Source: Saccharospirillum mangrovi
Lineage (GTDB): Bacteria; Pseudomonadota; Gammaproteobacteria; Pseudomonadales; Natronospirillaceae
DNA: 64,000 nt
Assembly: GCF_003367315.1 (NCBI RefSeq)
Contig: NZ_CP031415.1
Span: 432,001 to 496,000 of the forward strand
Reading direction: 5' to 3'
Shown: positions 18,584 to 27,386 of the stretch, piece after piece
Layout of the letters: each line of letters begins with the position of its first letter
Numbering within the stretch: position 1 is the stretch's first letter
Program-made: the position numbers and the translations under genes
The notes under the pieces: generated by a model
Told to the model about the DNA's origin: nothing
Database searches by the model: none
What the model saw: the letters and a program-made list of their open reading frames with translations, nothing else

Positions 18584-18675
18584 ATTTGATAAGAGTGGCG
18601 AATAGCCTATGCGTCGCCGCTTTAAGTACGTTCCTTTTCCTTTTTTCTAACAAGCGAACCGAATGGTGAGCGCTA

Positions 18676-19188
18676 TTAAGTTGGTCGGTCGATCCGATAA
18701 ATAGCTTTAACCTGACCACTCCGGTTTTCATTCTTCCAGAAAGTCATACCAATCTTCTCGGCCACTCGGATCGAAGCTTTGTTGTTTGGGTCGATGACGG
18801 CAATTAACGACGTTTGGTCTTTGTCGTTAAAACCATACTCAACGAGCTTTCTACCAATCTCGACCGCATAGCCTTTGCCTTGGCGGTTTGAATCGATGAA
18901 GTAATTCACTTCAACGTAAGTTTCACCATCGATCTCTTTAGGCAACAAACCCGCGTAACCAACCAAGGTGTTATCGGCATTCAACACAAGCGGCCATAAG
19001 TCGAACTCTTCAGCCTCGGGGTTCTGTGCGATTTCCTGGAAGATGTTGCGAAGGAATTTAACATCGCGTGGCCCGCCGGTGTATTGGGTGATGCTTGGGT
19101 CGGACCAGAGGTTGATCAGGAAGTCGATGTCGGTGGGGAGTTGGTGGCGGAGGGTGAGCCGGGCTGTGGTTAGAATCTGCACTGTCAT
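18676..19188 (-). CDS. RimJ/RimL-type GNAT N-acetyltransferase
   Basis: 170 residues. N-terminal ILTTARLTLRHQLPTDIDFL is typical of the ribosomal-protein acetyltransferase-like GNAT group. The acetyl-CoA loop lies in SNRQGKGYAVEIGRKLVEYG, followed by AVIDPNNKASIRVAEKIGMT. A predicted cytoplasmic acetyltransferase of unknown substrate. Only a weak ribosome site (GAGAA) precedes the ATG. Confidence 0.88.
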   Translation of the reverse strand: MTVQILTTARLTLRHQLPTDIDFLINLWSDPSITQYTGGPRDVKFLRNIFQEIAQNPEAEEFDLWPLVLNADNTLVGYAGLLPKEIDGETYVEVNYFIDSNRQGKGYAVEIGRKLVEYGFNDKDQTSLIAVIDPNNKASIRVAEKIGMTFWKNENRSGQVKAIYRIDRPT

Positions 19189-19276
19189 TTCTCATAAATA
19201 CGGATTGTAACGGTAGAGGCTCTGCTGGCAGAGCGTCCATCTTTTAATGCGGTTGAGCACTCTATAACTGAATTTG

Positions 19277-19681
19277 TTATGTACCCACAACTGGCGCGCT
19301 TTCAGGATATTGAGGCAAGCCATCGGCAAGAGTCAGCCACTCTTGCTTGGACGATACCCAAAAATGCATATCGGGTTTAAAAAGAGACGGGTCGTCTAAT
19401 GTGCCTGCGGTTAATCCCATTACACCAGCAGCTGCGCGTCGGGAAAAGACACGGGAACCACACTGCGCACAGAAACCTCGCTCAAGTATGTCGGATGTAT
19501 GAAAGGTGCTGACAGAGCCCGTGATCGATACATCTTCAATACGCATAAGCACACGGGCATTGAAGGCCGCACCGATGGCTTTTTGACACAGCCGGCAATG
19601 ACAGATTCTTTGATTCAGAGGTTCGCCTGTTGTTTCGTAGCGAACTGCTTTGCAGACGCATCCGCCGGTGAATTTGGTCAT
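19277..19681 (-). CDS. GFA family zinc protein
   Basis: 134 residues with GGAG upstream. It has the zinc-binding set of the glutathione-dependent formaldehyde-activating (GFA/CENP-V) fold: GGCVCKAVRYE, CHCRLCQKAIG and FCAQCGSRVF. Members bind two zinc ions; most have unproven activity. It is in the same direction as the neighbouring GNAT gene but about 90 bases from it. Confidence 0.9.
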   Translation of the reverse strand: MTKFTGGCVCKAVRYETTGEPLNQRICHCRLCQKAIGAAFNARVLMRIEDVSITGSVSTFHTSDILERGFCAQCGSRVFSRRAAAGVMGLTAGTLDDPSLFKPDMHFWVSSKQEWLTLADGLPQYPESAPVVGT

Positions 19682-19904
19682 TTCAGGGAGGCTCCATAAG
19701 CGAACTGATCGTAACAGGATTCCTAGTTTAATGCCGCTCTAGGGTGGGTGTCCTGTTTGGCTCCTATAAAAATTTTCAGCCTTATTGGTTAGGTGCATTG
19801 GTGAAGGATTATCTTTACATGCACTAATGAACAAATGTATCACTTTAAGAGAGTCTCTTTTGGCTCTATTCTATACAGCGATTGATCTCTTCTTGGATTC
19901 CGTC

Positions 19905-20192
19905 TTATGCAATAAGTGACACGATATACCCGTAGCAGCCTAGACAGAAAAATATCAGTCGCATAATGTCATTCCTGCTCTTAACGAGTATCTCTACTGA
20001 AGGTGACCGCATCTCCTCATGCAATAGGTAGGGAACAATGAACCAAAAGACACTCAAATAAAAAAGAAAGATACGACTATTTGAAGAAGGCTGTAAGGTA
20101 CTTGCACTGATCTGGTCAGTAAAAATTTTACAAGCAGTGGTACCCAGATTGTATAGCGTGATAATTTCATTTTGGCAGTAAAGAGGACTCAA
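19905..20192 (-). CDS. Possible small membrane protein
   Basis: A 95-codon frame in AT-rich DNA with two hydrophobic segments (IFLFYLSVFWFIVPYLL and MRLIFFCLGCYGYIVSLIA). There is no clear ribosome site and no family. It might be a real small inner-membrane protein or chance hydrophobic AT-rich sequence. Confidence 0.3.
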   Translation of the reverse strand: MSPLYCQNEIITLYNLGTTACKIFTDQISASTLQPSSNSRIFLFYLSVFWFIVPYLLHEEMRSPSVEILVKSRNDIMRLIFFCLGCYGYIVSLIA

Positions 20193-20821
20193 TTTAATTG
20201 TGGTTATCTCATAGTAGTGATTAAAACCAGAAAGGTAGTTGCTCTAATCAGTCTTTTAAGGAATTTTCTAGAGAGGTGGTTTTGGTTTCCTTTAAAAGAT
20301 GGGTGTCTCATTAACGGACTGATTGCCTGTTCAGCTGGGTCGCCCCGTCTATGCATTAGATAGACGGCGAGCGCTAGGCAGGTTCGATTTTACGGAGCGG
20401 CAGTGAACGATGACGGTTCCAGATCTTTATGCTGGTCAATAAAACTCAAAATGCGAGGTAATGCGTTTAGGCAAAGCTCCGGATAACCCGGACCGGGTGG
20501 GTCATTGTTCGACAGTGGGCTATGTTAATGAGCGATACCCAGCACTTGCAGTCTGCTCAAGTGTACGGCTCTTGCATCGTTCACTGACACAATAGCAACA
20601 ACAATCTGCTGCTTTAGTTCATTCAGCCGCCACATTTGTTCATCGGGTCCACAACGACCTGAAACTGGGGCATCAACGTAGAAGACTTCGTGCAATATTG
20701 GCACCAGAAATTACAACAAGGTTGGTGTCCTGCTAGTACGATGTTGGAGTGTGCTCGGAGATGGCTTAATAGAATGGTGCTTGGCTATCTTGTTAATAAT
20801 TAAATTAGATGTTCTATAAAT
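20193..20821. other. Non-coding or decayed stretch
   Basis: No convincing gene. Short open pieces occur on both strands (for example a 37-codon frame on the minus strand near 20530-20640 and an open stretch near 20660-20805 on the plus strand), but all are broken by stops and shifted frames. This looks like worn remnants of earlier insertions. No terminal inverted repeats or target duplications were seen. Confidence 0.4.
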
Positions 20822-21118
20822 TTAGTTTGGAGATTTCCTAATATTTAATTGGTGACTTAATTTCAATTTTATCATTTTCATATCAAAGTATATGTTAATG
20901 GCTGGAGTTGCATAGCCTATAATTATTCCCGCTAACTTTGTTCTAGGCCATTCGCTTGTGCTGAATATAAAATCTGCGCCATTTAAAATTAACCAAAGAA
21001 TACTTGCTATAACTGCCGTTATAGTGAAAGCATGTTTTGTTAAGCAAGCTCTCCAGTACTTGCCGGCCTTGGCATATTTTATGAATTTTCGGCGTATTAT
21101 TGGTTTTATAAAATTCAT
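20822..21118 (-). CDS. Small two-helix membrane protein
   Basis: 98 residues. A basic N-terminus (MNFIKPIIRRKFIKYAKAGK) is followed by two transmembrane helices (AFTITAVIASILWLILNGAD and LAGIIIGYATPAINIYFDM) and a basic tail. A GGAAA stretch lies upstream. No family recognised. It lies about 95 bases downstream of the 327-residue membrane protein on the same strand, in the same AT-rich block, and may belong to the same unit. Confidence 0.55.
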   Translation of the reverse strand: MNFIKPIIRRKFIKYAKAGKYWRACLTKHAFTITAVIASILWLILNGADFIFSTSEWPRTKLAGIIIGYATPAINIYFDMKMIKLKLSHQLNIRKSPN

Positions 21119-21212
21119 TTGCTTTGGTTTCCTATCTGGCAGAAAACTGATATTAGCCGCTTAGTTCAGTGATGTTTTTCTAGTTGTGATTGCAAGTCTT
21201 TTAAGTAGGTGT

Positions 21213-22196
21213 CTAGTTAATATCTATGTTACTTTTTCGATGCATATTCATGTTATTAAAAACGTCCGCCATTCCAATATCTTCTGGTGAGATGTTGTAG
21301 CTCGTAATGCCGGTTTCTAAGCTGATTACTCTAGCCCCTATTTCATAGTCATAAGGAAAAATAAGAGAGAATTCAATTAAATCCCATATTGGATCAGGCC
21401 TTCCTGACCAAGACATACCTGACTGCCACGTCATTTGCCGACCAACAAGATCAAGAGCGCTGTTTGCGAATATGTCATTTCCAGTTCGTATGGGGTTTTT
21501 GCTTTCGACTTTTTTAATGAATACTCTTTTATTAAAGTCTGCTAGAACTTCTAGTGTTTGTATGGGTGGTCCTCGTGCAGGAAGTTGAACATATATACCT
21601 TCTTCTTCCTTGCTTATCGACATGAACGAAATTTCAGAGTCGTCTGATTGAGTAAATATAAACTGTGTGTGGTCTTCAAATAATACTGAAAAGGCAGACA
21701 TCTCATTTTCAGGATTAGGCGTCCAGCTTTCTACGTTAGAAATTATAAAATTAGGCTCTCCAGTAAGGTTCTCAATAGTTTCACCTGGATTATTACGGAT
21801 TTCTCTTAAGTAGGTTAATATGCTTTTTTCTACGCGATTAGTATATCCTTGAAGACGAGGCTGATCCATTGTGTACTGGATTTCGTATTGGATCGTCAAT
21901 GGTTCAAGGGGGTAGTATTGTCGAGTTACTTGATAGGTTGCATTTTCTAATCTTGATACTATTTGCTCTTGGCGTTTTGACATTTCTTGTGAGTTTTTTA
22001 CAGCGTCAAAAATTTGCGTCAATTGTGCTCCGCCAGAAAGTAGCACGCCAAAAACTGCCATGGATACGATGATCCTACCTTTTGTTGTGAGTTTGCCGGA
22101 GTTGACTGATTTAATTCCTTCCGTTTTTATCGAAAAGATTGCAGCAAAAGCTGAGAGACAAACACCTATGAATTTTAATAGTTCAGCAATTACCAT
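21213..22196 (-). CDS. Hypothetical membrane protein beside a DUF3800 gene
   Basis: 327 residues. Two N-terminal transmembrane helices (residues 5-21, IAELLKFIGVCLSAFAA; residues 42-60, RIIVSMAVFGVLLSGGAQL) are followed by a short coiled segment (KNSQEMSKRQEQIVSRLENA) and a soluble domain of about 240 residues. The topology, two helices then a large cytoplasmic or periplasmic domain, is common among effectors and sensors of defence systems, but no domain is recognised. AAGAGAT precedes the ATG. It starts 12 bases after the DUF3800 stop codon and is clearly in one operon with it. Confidence 0.75.
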   Translation of the reverse strand: MVIAELLKFIGVCLSAFAAIFSIKTEGIKSVNSGKLTTKGRIIVSMAVFGVLLSGGAQLTQIFDAVKNSQEMSKRQEQIVSRLENATYQVTRQYYPLEPLTIQYEIQYTMDQPRLQGYTNRVEKSILTYLREIRNNPGETIENLTGEPNFIISNVESWTPNPENEMSAFSVLFEDHTQFIFTQSDDSEISFMSISKEEEGIYVQLPARGPPIQTLEVLADFNKRVFIKKVESKNPIRTGNDIFANSALDLVGRQMTWQSGMSWSGRPDPIWDLIEFSLIFPYDYEIGARVISLETGITSYNISPEDIGMADVFNNMNMHRKSNIDIN

Positions 22197-22208
22197 TGGT
22201 TATATCTC

Positions 22209-22991
22209 TTATAAGCTATTCGCAAAGTGTAGAATGTGTTCGTAGAGCTCAGTGTACTGATCTTTGTATTTTTCAACTAACACTTCTCGAGGACTAAAGT
22301 TAAGACCTCTGTTTAATATTGATCTATTATTTGTTGCGCCTGAGTACCACATTAATCCTGCAATTCTTGGCATCAATGCTGTGTTAACATCCGTTTTATC
22401 CTGATTGTTAATACACCACCTAAATGAACCGAGAACTATATCTGCGACTGACATCAAGGGTGTTGAGTTATCGCTTACTTGGCTGAATGCATGGATCCAT
22501 GGGAGTCGCGCTGTTGTGCCTCCGCGATACGATATTCCTCCGTTAATACACGATTCTAGAAATCCAAATCCATTATCTACTGGCCATTGATCAGCCATTA
22601 CAAACCCTGGTGTATGGGTCTCTGAACAGTAGTCATTGAATCTTCTGAACGCTGTAGCTGAAGTCATTTCCACAAGCTCATTCTTTGAATTGTTTCGAGC
22701 AATAGCGTGGAGGACGCAGTTTATGATTACTCTAACGTTATTTGTTGCGGCTATGTCTAAAATTCTACTTTTAGCTTCTGTGTGCTCTGTTCTTGATAAG
22801 TTTGTAGGGCAAGATCTGATATTGAATTTCAATTTTTCGTTGTCAGAAATTCGAAGCTCATTTCTAAGATTTCTCACATCACTAACTATATTGCGTACAT
22901 TTGTCGAATCTACAATTATACCTCCATATATGAAGAATTTTACTTGTTCAGATGGCTCGTTATTTGTTTCATCAGCAATAAATATGTTCAT
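22209..22991 (-). CDS. DUF3800 domain protein
   Basis: 260 residues matching the DUF3800 plan. An N-terminal beta strand ends in the acidic pair Asp-Glu (MNIFIADETNNE), then FFIYGGIIVDS, a Lys-rich strand (EKLKFNIRS), a mid-protein Asp-Gln (GFVMADQWPVDNGFGFL) and the C-terminal helix PLMSVADIVLGSFRW carrying the conserved Asp. DUF3800 proteins have an RNase H-like fold and are frequent on mobile elements and near defence genes; a nuclease role is suspected but not generally proven. It is the first gene of an AT-rich minus-strand block. The 260 bases upstream (22992-23253) hold no gene and should contain its promoter. Confidence 0.8.
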   Translation of the reverse strand: MNIFIADETNNEPSEQVKFFIYGGIIVDSTNVRNIVSDVRNLRNELRISDNEKLKFNIRSCPTNLSRTEHTEAKSRILDIAATNNVRVIINCVLHAIARNNSKNELVEMTSATAFRRFNDYCSETHTPGFVMADQWPVDNGFGFLESCINGGISYRGGTTARLPWIHAFSQVSDNSTPLMSVADIVLGSFRWCINNQDKTDVNTALMPRIAGLMWYSGATNNRSILNRGLNFSPREVLVEKYKDQYTELYEHILHFANSL

Positions 22992-23253
22992 AGTATTTTT
23001 TTCTGGTTTTCGGGGCTGTTGGAACTAAACATGTCTCTTTCTGAAAACATTGTACATACTGTCGTTTTTTCATTGAAAATGGGCCGGAGATTGAGCTTTA
23101 TCAAAGGTTGTATCCAATACTATTAGGGTTAGTACTTGTTCTTGAATATTTCAATATCTGGGAACATTAAAATATCTATTCGTCGTCAATCTGAAATGGT
23201 GTTGGATAGGAGTTAGAGAGCTAACTATAGACTATTGGAGTTGGATGCTTCTA

Positions 23254-24609
23254 TTAAACCGCCGCCGAATGCCTCCCCTCACTCTCCACCAAATACCCAT
23301 CAAAAGCCGCACACACCGCCCTAACCAAAGGTCGGCCCAGTTCAGTTAACCGTATCTCCCATCCCTCAACCTCAACAATCCCATCGCTGGTCATCGCTCG
23401 AACCCGATCCAACTCAGGTAAGAACCGATCCGGGAAGGTTTTGTGTTGGGCGCAAATGTCGCTTATGTCTACGGCCAGGTTGCACATGAGGCGGTTGATG
23501 ACGTCGCGGCGCAGCCGGTCTTCTTTGTCGATGGCGATGCCTTTTATTGCGGCGCTGTGGCCGGCGTTTATGGCGTTGCGCCAGTCGCCGATGCCGGTGG
23601 TGTTTTGGATGTAGCCTTGTGGCAGTGAAGAAATCGCCGATGGGCCAAAGGCGATGAGGGCTTCGGCGCTGTCGGTGGTGTAGCCCTGGAAGTTACGTTG
23701 CAGGTCGCCATTGCGTTGGGCGATGGCGAGGCTGTCGTTCGGGTGGGCGAAGTGGTCGAGGCCGATGGCCTGGTAGCCGTGTTCGGCCAAGCGCTGTTGC
23801 ATGGCGTCGTATTGTGCCCAGCGTTCTTCGACGTTGGGCAAGGTGTCGGTGGCGATGACTTGCTGGTGTTTTTTCATCCAGGGTACGTGGGCGTAGCCGA
23901 AAATTGATAGGCGATCCGGGCGCAGTGTGAGTGTTTGGTCGACGGTATCGATCAGCGATTCAACGGTCTGCATCGGCAAGCCGTACATTAAATCAACGTT
24001 GATGCCGGCGATGCCTTTGGCGCGCAGCATGGCAATAATTTCTGCGACGTCTTCCAGGCTTTGCACTCGGTTTACTGCCGCTTGCACCGCTGGGTTGAAG
24101 TCTTGAATGCCAATGCTGGCGCGGTTGAATCCGTTGGCGGCCATGGCGTCGATAAAGGCGGGCGTTGTGGTGCGCGGGTCCATTTCCAGGGCGACTTCAG
24201 CGTTGGGCAGAATGTCCACTCTTTGGCGCAGCGCATCCATGATGCGGGTTAAATCGCTGGCCGAGAGTATGGTCGGGCTGCCACCGCCGAAGTGCAGGTG
24301 CGATACGGTAAACCGCTCGCCTTTTGGCAACAGCGACAACCGTTGTTCGATCTCGCTCAACAGCAAATCCACATACTGACCGACCGGCTGATACCGATGA
24401 GTAATCTGCGTATTGCAGCCGCAAAACCAGCACATTTTTTCGCAATAGGGTACGTGCACGTACAGCGATAACGGCTGCGCCGGGTCCAGTTCGCTCAGCC
24501 AGCGAGCCAGGCGTTTGCCATCAATGCCGGTGTGAAAATGCGGTGCGGTTGGGTAGCTGGTGTAGCGCGGCAGGCGCAGGTCGTATTTTTCGTAGAGGGC
24601 GAGTTGCAT
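23254..24609 (-). CDS. hemN: Oxygen-independent coproporphyrinogen III oxidase
   Basis: 451 residues, the usual HemN length. This radical-SAM enzyme decarboxylates coproporphyrinogen III to protoporphyrinogen IX during anaerobic heme synthesis in the cytoplasm. The iron-sulfur cluster motif is CEKMCWFCGC with Cys56, Cys60 and Cys63. Other family blocks are RYTSYPTAPHFH, SHLHFGGGSPTILS, NRASIGIQDFNP, GINVDLMYGLPMQT and LGLDHFAHP-like IGLDHFAHPNDSL. An Anr/FNR-type palindrome lies about 60 bases upstream, as in many hemN genes. It is not functionally tied to its neighbours. Confidence 0.96.
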   Translation of the reverse strand: MQLALYEKYDLRLPRYTSYPTAPHFHTGIDGKRLARWLSELDPAQPLSLYVHVPYCEKMCWFCGCNTQITHRYQPVGQYVDLLLSEIEQRLSLLPKGERFTVSHLHFGGGSPTILSASDLTRIMDALRQRVDILPNAEVALEMDPRTTTPAFIDAMAANGFNRASIGIQDFNPAVQAAVNRVQSLEDVAEIIAMLRAKGIAGINVDLMYGLPMQTVESLIDTVDQTLTLRPDRLSIFGYAHVPWMKKHQQVIATDTLPNVEERWAQYDAMQQRLAEHGYQAIGLDHFAHPNDSLAIAQRNGDLQRNFQGYTTDSAEALIAFGPSAISSLPQGYIQNTTGIGDWRNAINAGHSAAIKGIAIDKEDRLRRDVINRLMCNLAVDISDICAQHKTFPDRFLPELDRVRAMTSDGIVEVEGWEIRLTELGRPLVRAVCAAFDGYLVESEGRHSAAV

Positions 24610-24668
24610 GGCGAACGACTTGGACAGTTTGAATGGCGGCAGTGTGCCGCCTTCCGGCCGGTCGCGTT

Positions 24669-24682
24669 TTGATGTGGGTCAA
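24669..24682 (-). promoter_or_regulatory. Anr/FNR box upstream of hemN
   Basis: Read on the minus strand it is TTGACCCACATCAA, matching the TTGAT-N4-ATCAA consensus with one mismatch. It lies 60-73 bases before the hemN start, a position suited to activation under low oxygen. Confidence 0.85.
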
Positions 24683-24711
24683 GGTTGAGGAAGCGCCAGC
24701 TTCATTGGTGC

Positions 24712-26139
24712 TTAACCGGGCCAATCAACATCGAAATTCAGCACGGCGTCGAGTTGACGATAGGCATCGACCACCGCTGTTTGCCAATTCGCATCGCTGG
24801 CCAGTTCCGGCGGGAACACCGCGCGCAGCGCAAAGAAGGCGGCGATTAAGTCTTCCACTCGGTCGTGTTGTTGGTGCAGTGCCGCCAGGGTGTCGGCCAG
24901 TGGATCGCTGACGGTGTGTGCCTGGCCGCGTCCGTCGAAGCCGCTGGTGTAGCGAATCCAGGCGGCAATGCCGAGTGCGGTGCAGCGCAAATTGCGAGCG
25001 CGGTCGGTGTGTTCCAGTGCGCCGGCGAGCCAGCGTTGCGGCAATTTTTGCGAGCCGTCCATGGCGATTTGATGCAGCCGATGGTTAAGGCTGTCGTTGG
25101 CGAAACGGTGCAGCAGTTGGTCGCAGTAAGCATGCAGGTCGGTGCCGGCGGGCATGGCGAGTGTCGGGGCGGCTTCGTTGAGCATGTAGTGTTTCAGGAA
25201 TGCCCGAACCTGAGCGTTGCCAACGGCGTCGGCGACGGTTGCAAAACCGGCGAGGCTGCCGAGGTACGCCAACAACGAATGGCTGCCGTTGAGCAGGCGC
25301 AATTTCATGTCTTCGAACGGCGCGACATCGGCGACCATTTGCACGCCGTCGTCTTGCCAGTCCGGCCGGCCGCTAGGGAAGTGATCTTCCACTACCCATT
25401 GGCTGAATGCTTCGCTGACGACGGCGTTGGCGTCGTCAATGCCGAGCGCTTTTAAACGGTCGAATTCGGCGTCGGTCATGGCCGGCACAATGCGGTCGAC
25501 CATGCTCGATGGGAAGGCGACTTCGGCGGCAATCCAGTCCGCTAACTCGGGGTCGTTTTGTGCGGCCAATTGGCAGACGGCGGCGCGGGTGCGTTCGCCG
25601 TTGGCGGGCATGTTGTCGCAACACAAAACGGTGAACGGCGCGATGTCGGCAGCGCGGCGACGGCGTAACGCTTCGACCAAAATGCCGGGCGCGGTGCGTG
25701 GCTGTTTGGGGTTGTTGATGTCGGCGGCAATGTCTGGTGCGTCGGTTAATAACTGGGCATCGGACGGACTTAAAAAGTAGCCTTTTTCAGTGACCGTTAG
25801 CGTGACGATGTGCACCGAGGCGTCGCTCATTCGTAGCAGTAATTCGTCCAGATCGCGGCCCCAATGTCCGTCGGCATCGCGGCCGGTGAACAGCGTTTTT
25901 TTAATGCTGTCGATGGTGCGGACGTTAGCGTTTTTTCGGTCGGTGTACTCGACCAAATGGTAGCGATAATTGGCGCTCGCCAACGCATCGACTAACGACT
26001 GGTTTGAACGCAAATTCGCGCTGCAAATGGCCCAGTCGGAGTTGCCGGTGCGTTTGGCGTAGGCGTCTAAATACGCCGCTTGATGGGCGCGGTGAAAGGC
26101 GCCCAATCCCAGATGCACAATGCCGATGTTTGACGTCAT
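24712..26139 (-). CDS. uxuB: Mannitol dehydrogenase family; probable fructuronate reductase
   Basis: About 475 residues from ATG 26139; an in-frame GTG at 26151 would overlap the upstream stop. N-terminal IGIVHLGLGAFHRAHQAAYL is the NAD-binding signature of polyol dehydrogenases. VTEKGYFL, CDNMPANGERTRAAV, EVAFPSSMVDRIVPAMT and the catalytic-lysine block LRLLNGSHSLLAYLG follow. UxuB (fructuronate to mannonate) and mannitol dehydrogenases are close relatives; the choice of UxuB rests on the adjacent mannonate dehydratase and glucuronate isomerase genes. It is the last gene of the hexuronate operon. Confidence 0.88.
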   Translation of the reverse strand: MTSNIGIVHLGLGAFHRAHQAAYLDAYAKRTGNSDWAICSANLRSNQSLVDALASANYRYHLVEYTDRKNANVRTIDSIKKTLFTGRDADGHWGRDLDELLLRMSDASVHIVTLTVTEKGYFLSPSDAQLLTDAPDIAADINNPKQPRTAPGILVEALRRRRAADIAPFTVLCCDNMPANGERTRAAVCQLAAQNDPELADWIAAEVAFPSSMVDRIVPAMTDAEFDRLKALGIDDANAVVSEAFSQWVVEDHFPSGRPDWQDDGVQMVADVAPFEDMKLRLLNGSHSLLAYLGSLAGFATVADAVGNAQVRAFLKHYMLNEAAPTLAMPAGTDLHAYCDQLLHRFANDSLNHRLHQIAMDGSQKLPQRWLAGALEHTDRARNLRCTALGIAAWIRYTSGFDGRGQAHTVSDPLADTLAALHQQHDRVEDLIAAFFALRAVFPPELASDANWQTAVVDAYRQLDAVLNFDVDWPG

Positions 26140-26150
26140 AAAGTCGTTCA

Positions 26151-27362
26151 CTACCAATGCCAGAGTGTGCCGTCTTCGAGTCGGTTGACCGGCAGGCTGG
26201 CGCGTTTGTAGGGGTATTGTTTGGCTTTGGTTTCGTCAATATCGACGCCGTGCCCCGGTGTTTCGCCGACAATAAAGTGCCCGTCTTCAAAACGATAATC
26301 GTGCGGGAAAACCTCGTCGGTTAAGGCTTCGTGTGGCATGTGTTCCTGAATGCCGAAGTTCGGTACCCAGGTGTCGAAATGCACAGCCGCGCCGAGGCAA
26401 ATCGGCGATAAATCGGTCGCGCCATGGAAGCCGGTGCGAATGTTGTACAGCGCGGCCAGGTCGGCGATGCGGCGCACGTGGGTGATGCCGCCGGCGTGCG
26501 TCAGGGGTGCGCGCACGTAATCGATCCATTGGTTGACGATTAATTCGCGGTAATCGTGAATTGAGTTGAACACTTCACCGAGCGCCAACGGCGTGGTGGT
26601 GTGTTGGCGAATTAATTGAAACGCTTCGGGGTTTTCGGCGGCTACGCAATCTTCCAGCCAGAACAATTTATAGCGTTCCACTTCTTTGCCCAGACGCGCG
26701 GCTTCGATAGGTGTGAGGCGGTGGTGTACGTCGTGCAGCAAGTGCAGATCGTCGCCAAAACGTTCGCGCACGGCGGAAAATAAATGCGGTACGTGGTTCA
26801 GATATTTGGCGGTGTTCCAAACGTGTTCGGCGGGCAAATCGGCGTCGGCGGGTTCGTACCGTTCACCGACTTTTTTTGCTACGCCGTAAGTCGTCGGAAT
26901 GCCTGGCACGCCGGCTTGCACGCGCACGGCCAAATAACCTTGATCGACCGCTTTCTGCACTTCAGCCAGGCAGCCGTCGATGTCTTGACCGGTGCAGTGC
27001 GCGTAGGTCATCACCCGTTCGCGACTTTTGCCGCCGAGCAATTGGTACAGCGGCATTTGGGCAGCCTTGGCTTTGATGTCCCACAGTGCGACGTCAACAG
27101 CAGCAATGGCGGCCATGGTTACCGGGCCGCGACGCCAATAGGGGCCGCGATAAAAATACTGCCAGATGTCTTCGATGCGGCTGGCGTCGCGGCCGATTAA
27201 GGCCGGTACGACGTGCTCTTCCAGGTAGGCGACTACGGCCATTTCGCGGCCGTTGAGCGTCGCATCGCCGATTCCGTACACGCCGGATTCGGTCACAATT
27301 TTGAGCGTGACAAAGTTGCGTCCCGGCGACGAAACAATCACATAGGCATCGCTGATTCTCAT
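26151..27362 (-). CDS. manD: Mannonate dehydratase of the enolase superfamily
   Basis: 403 residues from ATG 27362 (AGGAAA upstream), the typical ManD/RspA length. It dehydrates D-mannonate to 2-keto-3-deoxygluconate. Family blocks: [57 protein letters not shown], the long insert with [11 protein letters not shown], metal-ligand regions [10 protein letters not shown] and [12 protein letters not shown], and the C-terminal [20 protein letters not shown]. This enolase-type enzyme takes the place of UxuA. Some ManD relatives act weakly on mannonate or gluconate, but the neighbours favour the mannonate role. Confidence 0.92.
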   Translation of the reverse strand: MRISDAYVIVSSPGRNFVTLKIVTESGVYGIGDATLNGREMAVVAYLEEHVVPALIGRDASRIEDIWQYFYRGPYWRRGPVTMAAIAAVDVALWDIKAKAAQMPLYQLLGGKSRERVMTYAHCTGQDIDGCLAEVQKAVDQGYLAVRVQAGVPGIPTTYGVAKKVGERYEPADADLPAEHVWNTAKYLNHVPHLFSAVRERFGDDLHLLHDVHHRLTPIEAARLGKEVERYKLFWLEDCVAAENPEAFQLIRQHTTTPLALGEVFNSIHDYRELIVNQWIDYVRAPLTHAGGITHVRRIADLAALYNIRTGFHGATDLSPICLGAAVHFDTWVPNFGIQEHMPHEALTDEVFPHDYRFEDGHFIVGETPGHGVDIDETKAKQYPYKRASLPVNRLEDGTLWHW

Positions 27363-27386
27363 GAGATTTCCTTTCATAGTCGTCAC

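Noticed and set aside
20172-20363. 63-codon plus-strand frame
   Set aside because: No ribosome site or family; overlaps another doubtful frame in AT-rich sequence.
15939-20821. Possible integron cassette array
   Set aside because: Small diverse genes fit the idea, but gene directions alternate and no paired attC core sites were found.
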